From: Tetradesmus obliquus
Taxonomy: Eukaryota; Chlorophyta; Chlorophyceae; Sphaeropleales; Scenedesmaceae
Length of the DNA stretch: 64,000 nucleotides
Direction: 5' to 3'
NCBI GenBank assembly: GCA_030272155.1
Contig: CP126195.1
Coordinates: forward strand, 1,533,001 to 1,597,000
In this document: piece after piece, positions 33,650-44,616 of the stretch
How positions within the stretch are numbered: position 1 is the first letter of the stretch
Layout of the letters: the number at the start of each line of letters is the position of its first letter
Made by a program: the position numbers and the translations under genes
Notes under the pieces: generated by a model
Told to the model about the DNA's origin: nothing
The model's input: the letters and a program-made list of their open reading frames with translations, nothing else
The model's database searches: none

Positions 33650-34534
33650 TTTCAGCATGCACTGAAGCATCGGTCCCGCGGAAACCACATTCCCCATTAC
33701 AACGCATAAAAGCGTGTCCAAGCCGTACATGTTACACACACACATGCCACTATGGGCAACGCCACAGCCAGCCACAGCCGACACTGCAGTGCTGTAACTT
33801 AGCACCACACAGCCAGATCCCTGCCAGATAACGCCATCCGCGTCTGACGTCCAAACCACTGCTGTAGGCTCACATGTCCTTGAGCACCACTATGGTCAAA
33901 GCAAATCCACAAATCATCCACAAGTCATCCACAGCAGACCATCCACAAGCCATCCACAACGGGCTAGGGCCGTCCACAAGGCCGTCCACAACCGGAACGG
34001 TCCACAACCGTTGTGGATAAGCCTCGATCGCGTGTGGATCATGTTGTGGATTGTGCAAATGAGCCTCGAATCACTGCTTAAACACGTTTACATATACAAT
34101 ATATGAGTTGTAAATAATGTTCCGTCGAGCTTGTGCCCGTACGCGAGCACAGCGAGCAGCAGCAGCTGCAGCTGCTAGCATGCCATCGCCGCTGATGCTG
34201 CATCTGCAGGATGATAATAAAGGATATCAACATGTGCTGGTAGTCCATGCTGATGTTGATACCAAAGGACAACAAGCAGCAGTAGCAGCAGCAGCCAGCA
34301 TGCATGTCATCCCTCCTGCTGCCACATTAAGACAGAGGACAGCATGCTTGGGGTGAAGTGCAAAGCAATGCAGTGTCCACAACATGTAACCATGTCAACT
34401 GTTCATATCACAAGGTACGTCTGCCAGACATCCCTCCAGGCACACCCTGCATGTGCTTGCGCTGATGCTCCACAATACACACACTAGCTGTACAATAGCA
34501 TGTTCAAATGTATGTGCCGCACAGACTCCTCCGC
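33650..34534. other. Convergent intergenic region with TCCACAA cluster
   Basis: No gene is supported. It holds the TCCACAA repeat cluster and then AT-rich sequence. A TTACA at 34088-34092 is TGTAA on the minus strand and could end the gene that stops at 34535. Confidence 0.45.
33906..34050. repeat. TCCACA/TGTGGA cluster
   Basis: About eight TCCACA motifs in 100 bp are followed by three in inverse orientation. TCCACAA (34001-34007) and TTGTGGA (34011-34017) form an inverted repeat with a 3-nt spacer. Weaker inverse copies occur again near 50820-50875. Confidence 0.8.
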
Positions 34535-35563
34535 TTAGTCCCTAAGCCTCGCTGGCTTCATACGTGCTCGCTTCGCCCTGGATCCGTCTTCCACTTCTCC
34601 TGTTGCTGCAGCTGCTGCTGCTGCTGCTGCTGCTGCAGCACCACATACTGCTGCCTCCTGCAGCTCGCACTCAGCTGCTGCTGCCTCCGCTGCTGCACCA
34701 TCTGATGCTTCCTCCTGCAGCTCGCTATCCCCATCCCCACTGTTAGCTGCATCCTCCTCCTCCTCCTCGCTGCCGTCTGCTGCACCACCGGATCCCCATC
34801 CATCATCACTGCTGCTGCCCCCACCCAACTCAGCACTGTCCTCATCCGACAGCTTGCGCTTCCGGCCCTTGCTGCCACCTGCACTGCCGCCCTTGCCGCC
34901 CTTGCCCTTGCCGCCCTTGCCGCCGGCCTTCTTGCGCCTGCCCTCAGGCTTGCCTGCACCACCCCCTGTGTCACGCGGCAGACGGCCGACTGGCTTCTCG
35001 GCACCTGGCGGGCGGGCAATCTGCTTGTCGCTTGGCGGCACACCAGCCTCAACAGCAGCAGCTAAGGCAGCCTGCAGCAGCAGTCGCAACAGCCAGCACA
35101 ACAGTGAAACAGGGTTGATGATGACATGGTGAAGATACCACGTAAAAATGCATGCATGGCTGGTTTATGTTGTTCACAAGCAGGTAGCATGTGCCCAAGC
35201 ATAGGACCTGCAGTGCAGGTGCGCACCTGCACGACAACAGGGACATAACATGCACTTGTATCAGATGCAGACGAATGCCACGGCCTACAAATACCTTGCA
35301 TCCGCATCCGCAGCAAAGCGCCAAAATTGCTCCCAATGCAACCAACTCATGACTGTGCAATACTGTCCACAACACAACATCCAGCTGCAATTTCTTTGAT
35401 CATACGTTGACAAGGCAAGCTCACCCCCATGTTCTCTACCAGCAGTGTCTTGACAGAGCTAGGAGAGAACCCAGAATTCTCCAGCACCTCCTTGTACTGC
35501 AAAGCATCTGCAAACTCAGCAGCACCCTGCTCACGGGCAGCAGCAGTGTTGGGCGGTGCAGGC

Positions 35564-35598
<35 letters not shown>

Positions 35599-35666
35599 CT
35601 GCTGCTGCCGCTGCTGCTGCGATGCTAGTCTGCTGGAGCGCCTAGACGCGCCATCATCTTCAGCTT

Positions 35667-35706
<40 letters not shown>

Positions 35707-36005
35707 AGCTGCCTGTACACCGTCCCCAAGCTGTTGCTGCTGCAGCTGGCTTGCATGCCTGCCAGGCCTGCTAGGGGTTGCGTGATCCCTTCCCGCATCT
35801 GCACCCCTCTCTGCTGCTGATGATGATGATGCTGCTGCCGCTGCTGCTGCCTGCGCACCACGCTCATGCTGCATCTGCTGTTGCGGCTGCTGCAGCTGGC
35901 TTGCAAGCCTGGCAGAACGCCTACCAGGAGTCAAGCCATCATCACCTGCTGCGTCTGCACCTCTTCCTCCTAATACTGTTGCTGCCGGCGCACCATCCCC
36001 ATAGT

Positions 36006-36036
<31 letters not shown>

Positions 36037-38489
36037 TGCAAGCCTGGCAGAACGCCTGCTAGGAGTCAAAGCATCACCCCCTGCTTCTGCACCTGCTGCT
36101 GCGCCTGCCTGCGTGCCGGTGTCATTCTGCGTCGCTGCAAACGCGGACACATCCAGCAGCATACCAGCATCTTCTTGCCCGCTGTCCGGCCCTGGCGCCT
36201 CTGCTGCTGCTCCTGCTGCGCGCTCCACACCCCCGATTACAGGGAAAGGTGGCTGTGAGAAGCGGCGGCCCTGCACAGCAGTGACAATGATAGAAGCAGT
36301 ATGCTGCAAAATGTTCAACACTTGTGATATATGGCTGTAAACACTGAGCAGTCTGCTACATGATAGCAAGCGCTCTTGAACGCAACACTCGACCAAGCCA
36401 GTGAGGTAGGTACCGTAACGTTGTGATGATCAGGGATATGCTGCTGCTGTCAAGGCTAGTTATAACGTTGCGCAACGTTGCCATCAAGCATGGCAGAAAC
36501 CAAACGCACATACTGTGCTTTTGCTCTTTAGCAATGAACAAGCACCGGCAGGCGACTCCCTCCGATCTATTCTACAGCGAGAGATACTCCGCTCCTGCAG
36601 ATCTACCTGTCTAGAGCCGACTGAGCCGCCACTGCCTGACACTGTGCCCTGGCCTGCAGAGCTGTCCCGGTTGTAGTAGAGCTGGTGCAGCCGCACGAGT
36701 GGAGCAGGCAGCTTGCTGCTGGAGCCGTCCTTCTGGTGGCGCGCATCGTATAAGTTGCCAAACGCTGCGCGCCAGCTGTCGGCGCCCTCCTCCGCCTTCC
36801 CTAGCGGCGCGCACTTGCCGACTTCGCAGTCGGGTCGTACTCCTTCATCATGGAGTTGAGCACCTCCCTGGACTGCTGCTTGCGCGTCCTGCATGGTTTG
36901 TCGGAGTGTTCAGCAGCGATTGCAGCATCATTGAAACCCTAAAAAAGCAGTGTGAACAGTAGTATATCACAAGTTTTTCGCAAGTGTGGGTGAGTATACT
37001 GAGTATGCAGATGCTGATGTGCTGAGTGATATCGTCAGGTACATGGAAGCATATGTAGCACGCTTCTGCTGCCTGCCAGCCAACAGAGTCGGCTATCAGT
37101 GCTGTCCTGTAGCCCGTACCCTTGCCCATCCGCTCACACCTGCAGCTGCATCTGGCAGCAAACACTTGCCTTTCGAAGTGCTCCTTCCAGCCACTGATGT
37201 CCTTGTTGGAGTTCATCTTGAAGGCGATCTGTGCGCAGCACGTGTCCATGTCGGGCCACTGCTCATCCGTTGTTGCGCAGGTGGGAGCCAGCATCTGGCC
37301 CTTGATGCGGCACTTTCTCCATACCAGTTCAACGCCAGGTGTGCCAAGCTCGGGCACCTCTTCTAGGCTGCTGGCGGTGAGCTCCTGTGTCGTGTCTGTC
37401 TCAGCGTTGTGCACCCGGTACACCTGCAACAGTGAACACAAACTTGCAGGGTAGCCCAACATGATGTGCTGCTTATCGGACAGCATGCTGAGCCTCAACC
37501 GTTCTTATTCAAACCATGCACGCTATCACCAACTTCCATTATCATAATGATCAGCTCCGAGGATGACGAAGCTGCTGCTAAAATACATGCGTTCATTTAT
37601 CCTGGCAGCTGATCATGATAGCATGCTATCCTCCTCCTGCGCAGGCATATGTCACCGTGCATGATGCCCAACTATATACCCATCGTCACACATTGAGTAT
37701 GTGTCAAATCACATAACATGTTGCCATCAGGTTTTCCATGTTTGGAGAACACCAACATAAACCTGCAGAGCACGTGCAAGCATACGCTAGCTGTACACTA
37801 GCTGCACGAAACCTGTACACCACTCACGAGCGTAGTGTGTGTTCGCTTTGCCCAGTACTGCTGCAGCTTCCTTGTGATAGAAGATGCGGAGAGCATGCTG
37901 CCATCGCCACCGCCACCGCCACCGCTGCTGCTGCCAGAGGCGCGCTGCTGCCTGCTGCCCCTGCTGTTGCCTGCACCACTGCTGACTGTTGCACCTGCGC
38001 GACAAGACGTGAAGTCAAACGCCGCATCCTGCAGTCAAGGTGTTCATACCATCCCTGCTGATTTTAGCCTGAAAGCACCGGCAGTAATCACCTGTGGGAA
38101 CATCTGCCCAGATCACCAGCGTGGTGTCCTCGACTGTGAACCCGTGGGCGCGGCAGCTGTCAGCGTCTGCCTCATGCACCAACGCGGCCAACACCTCCTT
38201 GTCTACGATGGGACCGCCTTTGCGCAATCTGAGCGACTGCGGCGCCGTGTTCTCCAACCCCAGCTGCGTGCAGAGGCCACCGAAGGCCAGGTTCACGTTC
38301 CTGTAAAAGGCAGCGGCCAGCGCCTCGCTCGATTTGCCGAATCTAACGATCCAAACGTTTCAAACTTTTTGCCTGCGCAGATCTTGACCTCAGTTATGTA
38401 GACTGTGTCTGCTGCATGGTTGCCCCGAGCAGCAGCCCCAAGAGCAACGTCTGCGATGGTTTCATCCATATGGCGTGATGCGATGGCTG
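34535..38489 (-). CDS. Unrecognised gene with RRSARLA-type repeats and basic/acidic tail; two apparent frame breaks
   Basis: I do not recognise this gene. Supported minus-strand exons are 38342-38092, 37994-37828, 37423-37140, 36888-36607, 36270-35425 and 35071-34535. An open stretch up to about 38489 (TVYITEVKICAGKKFE) is probably part of it. Exon phases agree throughout except inside exon 36888-36607. There the frame that fits the 5' junction (SREVLNSMMKEYDPTAK) meets a stop, while the frame that fits the 3' junction (WRAAFGNLYDARHQKDG) is shifted as if two bases were inserted near 36804-36812. A second disagreement lies near 38340. The C-terminal third repeats a TPxRRSARLAxQ motif four times between Ala and Gln runs, and ends in Gly/Lys-rich basic then Glu/Asp-rich segments, suggesting a nuclear protein. 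It may be a decaying gene, a transposon passenger, or a real gene with sequencing errors. Confidence 0.45.
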
Positions 38490-39150
38490 CTGAGAATCCC
38501 ACAGCTCGCTGTCAGTGTACTTGGACGCAACGTCTGGAGGAAGGGTCTGGACAGCTGTTACAACAGCGTGAACCCCACATTTGAAAAACAGATCATAGGA
38601 AGAGTTATCTGGTCAGTTTACACCTATTTATTTATCATGGCCCAATAATATTATGGACTTGGCGCAGGTAGCAGCTAACTCATGTCCGCTAGACTACCAG
38701 CACGAGCAGCTGGCAACTGCTGTTCTGCTCCGAGTCCATAGCGCCTCTCTGTTAGTGCTCACAGTACCACCAGTGCGCACAGTACCACTACCAGATAACT
38801 ATTACTTGTACTGTACGTACAGCTAGTATGCCACCTTGACTTGGTGCCTGCTTGTTTCTGTATTTTCAAAACCGACATCAGCAGCTGCTCGCGAGCAGTG
38901 AGCTCACTTGTGTTGAAGGTGGCCACGGTGGTATACATAGCTGGGTGGTACAGGCAAAGCAAACACCACTGGAAGCAAGTTCTTTGGCAGCCTGTCGGGT
39001 CCGCATGTCTTTGAGTGGGTAAGCTGTGTGACGCGACCTGCTGGTGTGCATTCTGTGCAGAGTGCAGGATGTGAATGGGCCAGCTCTTTGCAGCTGAATA
39101 GTGTTTTGAGGCACGCCGTGATTGCTTGCTGCGCTGCCAGTGATCAGCAT
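38490..39150. other. Unassigned, between the RRSARLA gene and the tandem array
   Basis: Upstream exons of the minus-strand gene may lie here, but I could not recognise any. Short open frames on both strands lack features. Confidence 0.4.
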
Positions 39151-42100
39151 TTGTTGTCTGGCAGGCGCGCCGCAAGCAACGGCCTCGCCTGTGCTCGCGT
39201 GGCTTCACCAAAGCAGATGATCATTGCTGCCTGCAGCTCCTGCAGTTGAGACACCACTTTGCGCAGCGCAGGCTGCCTTCGCCTGTGTTTCGCTGCAGGC
39301 GCTGTTGATTGTGGGCATGTTTGCTGGCATGCCAAACATGCCTGCTGCGCTGCCGGCCGTCTGTGTCTCAGCGGCTGTTGTCTCGCAGGTGTGTACAGCA
39401 GGCAGCAGCAGCAGAATGTGTGTGCAAGCAGGCGTGCCGCAAGCAGTGGTCTTGCCTGCGCTGAAGCTGCGTGCTTCACCACAACAGATTATCAGTGCTT
39501 CTTTCAGGTCCTGCAGTTGAGAGGACACCAGTTTGCGCAGCGCAGGCTGCCTTCCCCTGTGATTTGCTGCAGGCGCTGTTGATTGTGAGCATGTTTGCTG
39601 GCATGCCACGCATGCCTGCTGCGCTGCCGGCCGTCTGCGTCACAGCGGCTGTTGTCTTGCAGGTGTGCACAGCAGGCAGCAGCAGCATATTGTATGCGCC
39701 AACAAACGCGCCGCAAGCAGGGGCCTTGAAAGGCAATTGCCTGCGCTTGCGCTGCGTGCTTCACCACGGCAAATGATGCTGCCTTCAGCTCCTGCAGTCG
39801 GGACACCAGTTTGCGCAGCGCAAGCTGCCTTCGCCTGTGGTTAGCTGCAGGCGCTGCTGATTGTGAGCATGTTTGATGGCATGCCACGCATGCTTGCTGC
39901 GCTGCCGGCCGTCTGTGTCTAAGCGCCTGTTGTCTTGCAGGTGTGTACAGCAGGCAGCAGCAGCACATTGTGTGCGCAAACAAACGCGCTGCAAGCAGGG
40001 GCCTTGAGAGGCAGTTGCCTGCGGTTGCGCTGCGTGCTTCACCACAGCAGATGATACTTGCTTCCTTCAGCTCCTGCAATCGAGACACCAGTTTGCGCAG
40101 CGCAGGCTGCCTTCCCCTGTGATTTGCTGCAGGCGCTAGCGCCACAGCGCTGTTGATTGTGAGCATGTTTGCTGGCATGCCACGCATGCCTGCTGCGCTG
40201 CCGGCCGTCTGCGTCACAGCGGCTGTTGTCTTGCAGGTGTGCACAGCAGGCAGCAGCAGTACATTGTGTGCGCAAACAAACGCGCCGCAAGCAGGGGCCT
40301 TGAAAGGCAGTTGCCTGCGCTTGCGCTGCGTGCTTCACCACAGCAGATGATCATTGCCGCCTTCAGCTCCTGCAATCGAGACACCAGTTTGTGCAGCGCA
40401 GGCTGCCTTCCCCTGTGATTTGCGGCAGGCGCTGTTGATTGTGAGCATGTTTGATGGCATGCCACGCATGCTTGCTGCGCTGCCGGCCGTCTGTGACTAA
40501 GCGGCTGTTGTCTCGCAGGTGTGTACAGCAGGCAGCAGCAGCACATTGTGTGCGCAAACAAACGCGCCGCAAGCAGCGGCCTTGAGAGGCAGTTGCCTGC
40601 GGTTGCGCTGCGTGCTTCACCACAGCAGATGATCATTGCCGCCTTCAGCTCCTGCAATCGAGACACCAGTTTGCGCAGCGCAGGCTGCCTTCCCCTGTGA
40701 TTTGCTGCAGGCGCTGTTGATTGTGAGCATGTTTGCTGGCATGCCACGCATGCCTGCTGCGCTGCCGGCCGTCTGCGTCACAGCGGCTGTTGTCTTGCAG
40801 GTGTGTACAGCAGGCAGCAGCAGCACATTGTGTGCGCAAACAAACGCGCTGCAAGCAGGAGCCTTGAGCGGCAGTTGCCTGCGGTTGCGCTGCGTGCTTC
40901 ACCACAGCAGATGATACTTGCTTCCTTCAGCTCCTGCAATCGAGACACCAGTTTGCGCAGCGCAGGCTGCCTTCCCCTGTGATTTGCTGCAGGCGCTGTT
41001 GATTGTGAGCATGTTTGCTGGCATGCCACGCATGCCTGCTGCGCTGCCGGCCGTCTGCGTCACAGCGGCTGTTGTCTTGCAGGTGTGTACAGCAGGCAGC
41101 AGCAGCACATTGTGTGCGCAAACAAACGCGCTGCAAGCAGGAGCCTTGAGCGGCAGTTGCCTGCGGTTGCGCTGCGTGCTTCACCACAGCAGATGATACT
41201 TGCTTCCTTCAGCTCCTGCAATCGAGACACCAGTTTGCGCAGCGCAGGCTGCCTTCCCCTGTGATTTGCTGCAGGCGCTAGCGCCACAGCTTTGTTGATT
41301 GTGAGCATGTTTGCTGGCATGCCACGCATGCCTGCTGCGCTGCCGGCCGTCTGCGTCACAGCGGCTGTTGTCTTGCAGGTGTGCACAGCAGGCAGCAGCA
41401 GCACATTGTGTGCGCAAACAAACGCACCGCAAGCAGCGGCCTTGAGAGGCAGTTGCCTGCGGTTGCGCTGCGTGCTTCACCACAGCAGATGATCATTGCC
41501 GCCTTCAGCTCCTGCAATCGAGACACCAGTTTGCGCAGCGCAGGCTGCCTTCCCCTGTGATTTGCTGCAGGCGCTGTTGATTGTGAGCATGTTTGATGGC
41601 ATGCCACGCATGCCTGCTGCGCTGCCGGCCGTCTGCGTCACAGCGGCTGTTGTCTTGCAGGTGTGTACAGCAGGTAGCAGCAGCACATTGTGTGCGCAAA
41701 CAAACGCGCTGCAAGCAGGAGCCTTGAGCGGCAGTTGCCTGCGGTTGCGCTGCGTGCTTCACCACAGCAGATGATACTTGCTTCCTTCAGCTCCTGCAAT
41801 CGAGACACCAGTTTGCGCAGCGCAGGCTGCCTTCCCCTGTGATTTGCTGCAGGCGCTAGCGCCACAGCGCTGTTGATTGTGAGCATGTTTGCTGGCATGC
41901 CACGCATGCCTGCTGCGCTGCCGGCCGTCTGCGTCACAGCGGCTGTTGTCTTGCAGGTGTGCACAGCAGGCAGCAGCAGCACATTGTGTGCGCAAACAAA
42001 CGCGCCGCAAGCAGGGGCCTTGAAAGGCAGTTGCCTGCGCTTGCGCTGCGTGCTTCAACACAGCAGATGATCATTGCCGCCTTCAGCTCCTGCAATCGAG

Positions 42101-43520
42101 ACACCAGTTTGTGCAGCGCAGGCTGCCCTCCCCTGTGATTTGCGGCAGGCGCTGTTGATTGTGAGCATGTTTGATGGCATGCCACGCATGCTTGCTGCGC
42201 TGCCGGCCGCCTGTGTGTAAGCGCCTGTTGTCTCGCAGGTGTGTACAGCAGGCAGCAGCAGCACATTGTGTGCGCAAACAAACGCGCTGCAAGCAGGGGC
42301 CTTGAGCGGCAGTTGCCTGCGGTTGCGCTGCGTGCTTCACCACAGCAGATGATACTTTCTTCCTTCAGCTCCTGCAATCGAGACACCAGTTTGCGCAGCG
42401 CAGGCTGCCTTCCCCTGTGATTTGCTGCAGGCGCTAGCGCCACAGCGCTGTTGATTGTGAGCATGTTTGCTGGCATGCCACGCATGCCTGCTGCGCTGCC
42501 GGCCGTCTGCGTCACAGCGGCTGTTGTCTTGCAGGTGTGCACAGCAGGCAGCAGCAGCACATTGTGTGCGCAAACAAACGCGCCGCAAGCAGGGGCCTTG
42601 AAAGGCAGTTGCCTGCGCTTGCGCTGCGTGCTTCAACACAGCAGATGATCATTGCCGCCTTCAGCTCCTGCAATCGAGACACCAGTTTGTGCAGCGCAGG
42701 CTGCCCTCCCCTGTGATTTGCGGCAGGCGCTGTTGATTGTGAGCATGTTTGATGGCATGCCACGCATGCTTGCTGCGCTGCCGGCCGCCTGTGTGTAAGC
42801 GCCTGTTGTCTCGCAGGTGTGTACAGCAGGCAGCAGCAGCACATTGTGTGCGCAAACAAACGCGCCGCAAGCAGGGGCCTTGAGCGGCAGTTGCCTGCGC
42901 TTGCGCTGCGTGCTTCACCACAGCAGATGATTATTGCCGCCTTTAGCTCCTGCAATCGAGACACCAGTTTGTGCAGCGCAGGCTGCCTTCCCCTGTGATT
43001 TGCGGCAGGCGCTGTTGATTGTGAGCATGTTTGATGGCATGCCACGCATGCTTGCTGCGCTGCCGGCCGTCTGTGACTAAGCGCCTGTTGTCTCGCAGGT
43101 GTGTACAGCAGGCAGCAGCAGCACATTGTGTGAGCAAGCAGGCGTGCAGCAAGCAGTGGTCTTGCCTGCGCTGAAGCTGCGTGCTTCACCACAACAGATT
43201 ATCAGTGCTTCTTTCAGGTCCTGCAGTTGAGAGGACACCAGTTTGCGCAGCGCAGGCTGCCTTCCCCTGTGATTTGCTGCAGGCGCTGTTGATTGTGAGC
43301 ATGTTTGCTGGCATGCCACGCATGCCTGCTGCGCTGCCGGCCGTCTGCGTCACAGCGGCTGTTGTCTTGCAGGTGTGCACAGCAGGCAGCAGCAGCAGAT
43401 TGTGTGAGCAAGCAGGGGCCTTGAAAGGCAGTTGCCTGCGCTTGCGCTGCGTGCTTCACCAAAGCAGATGATCATTGCTGCCTGCAGCTCCTGCAGTTGA
43501 GACAGCAGTTTGCCTAGCGC
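39150..43520. repeat. Tandem array of about 282-bp units, 15 copies, with exon-like 90-nt core
   Basis: The landmark gcatgtttg recurs at 39315, 39599, 39867, 40163, 40444, 40727, 41009, 41304, 41587, 41883, 42164, 42461, 42743, 43024 and 43299. Spacings are 281-284 bp, or 295-297 bp where about 14 bp (gcgctagcgccaca) is inserted; the outermost spacings differ. On the plus strand each unit holds a 90-nt stretch bounded by CTGCAG and CAG-GTGTG that reads ALLIVSMFAGMPRMPAALPA then VCVTAAVVLQ without a stop in most copies; some copies read FDGMPRML and carry stops. Two variants alternate in the right half, giving a higher-order period of about 578 bp. The edge copies share variants not found inside. 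Confidence 0.93.
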
Positions 43521-44061
43521 CGTCATCGGCTGCCAGCGCTGGCCCACTGCTTCAATCGCCAGGCCACCAAACATGCTGTGTAATTGATGTTTGGAGCGCA
43601 GCACTTTGGAGAGCAGCATGCACAGCGCTCAACTTCTGCTCGCTGTGTGCAACTGCAAGTAATTGACGAAGCCTTTCAAACAAGTTGGAAGTTGCTTGCA
43701 TAGGTTATGATCTTGTGCTGTAACACGAGGCTTCTGCAATGCCTAGCTACTAGCTAGTAGCATGCTGTCTGACACGCTACATCCGCGCTTTCAACTGTAC
43801 AAGCGCTCCTGCCAACACTTCTGTGCATTGCAGCACACGGCGGAGCATCAGGCTGGCCCGCCATGAGAATTTGATGTTGTACTGCAACATTTCATCACTG
43901 GCAGCACTTCTACAACTGCTTGAACAGGGAACCATTGCGGGATGCCATGCTGGCAGCATAAGCAGTGTTACACTGATCAGCGATGACATCAGGCTGTTGA
44001 CTGATTGACTGTCCCTTGTTTTGTAACGTCAGATAAGCAGGTAAAGAGTTCCTTTGTCAAC

Positions 44062-44103
<42 letters not shown>

Positions 44104-44616
44104 TAACATCATCATCTGTTGCCCATCGAGCCATCGTGCCCAGGCCCCACTAGAACGGCAGCAGCAGGGAGCACTGCTCCATCATGTTTGTAAGTATCAC
44201 GCGCACCTCAAGCCAAGGTACAACATACATGATTGTTTTTCAGTGTGACCCGAAAGTCAAAACGTGCCACACAAGTGCATCCGTACTCTGCCAGCACAAA
44301 GCAACAGCGATTGCTGTTGCACGCTCGCATGTTGTCACTGGATGCAGATGAGTATAATCCCATGTACTGGGGCACTCAATTCAACTGTAACAACAAAAAC
44401 ACACGAAGCATCAGCAAAGGAAGAAGCCCTGCACAATGTACAACATTAAGTCATGCAAAAAAGCCTTATGGTACAGTTGGCTGCCTGCCACGCTGTCAGG
44501 CAGCTGACAATGCATGGATTGCACAGCTCGCATTGATCAGTGCATCCACTAGCCTCCCCATGCAATGCATATCTTGTGCGCATAGGCAAGCCCAAGACGT
44601 TACCACACAGTAACAA
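43521..44616. other. Unassigned, 3' flank of the transposase gene
   Basis: It contains the (CAT)14 run and an open frame (44233-44613, +) without recognisable features. I see no terminal inverted repeat that would mark the transposon end. Confidence 0.4.
44062..44103. repeat. (CAT)14 microsatellite
   Basis: Fourteen perfect CAT triplets, flanked by two further atcatcat scraps. Confidence 0.95.

Noticed and set aside
33906..34050. DnaA-box-like cluster suggesting a bacterial or plastid origin
   Set aside because: TTGTGGATAA resembles a DnaA box, but the surrounding genes are spliced nuclear genes with no prokaryotic features.
39504..43192. Many minus- and plus-strand frames (up to 246 codons) in the tandem array
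   Set aside because: Both strands and several frames are open in each monomer, and unit lengths vary so frames do not carry through. They follow repeat periodicity and not a protein.
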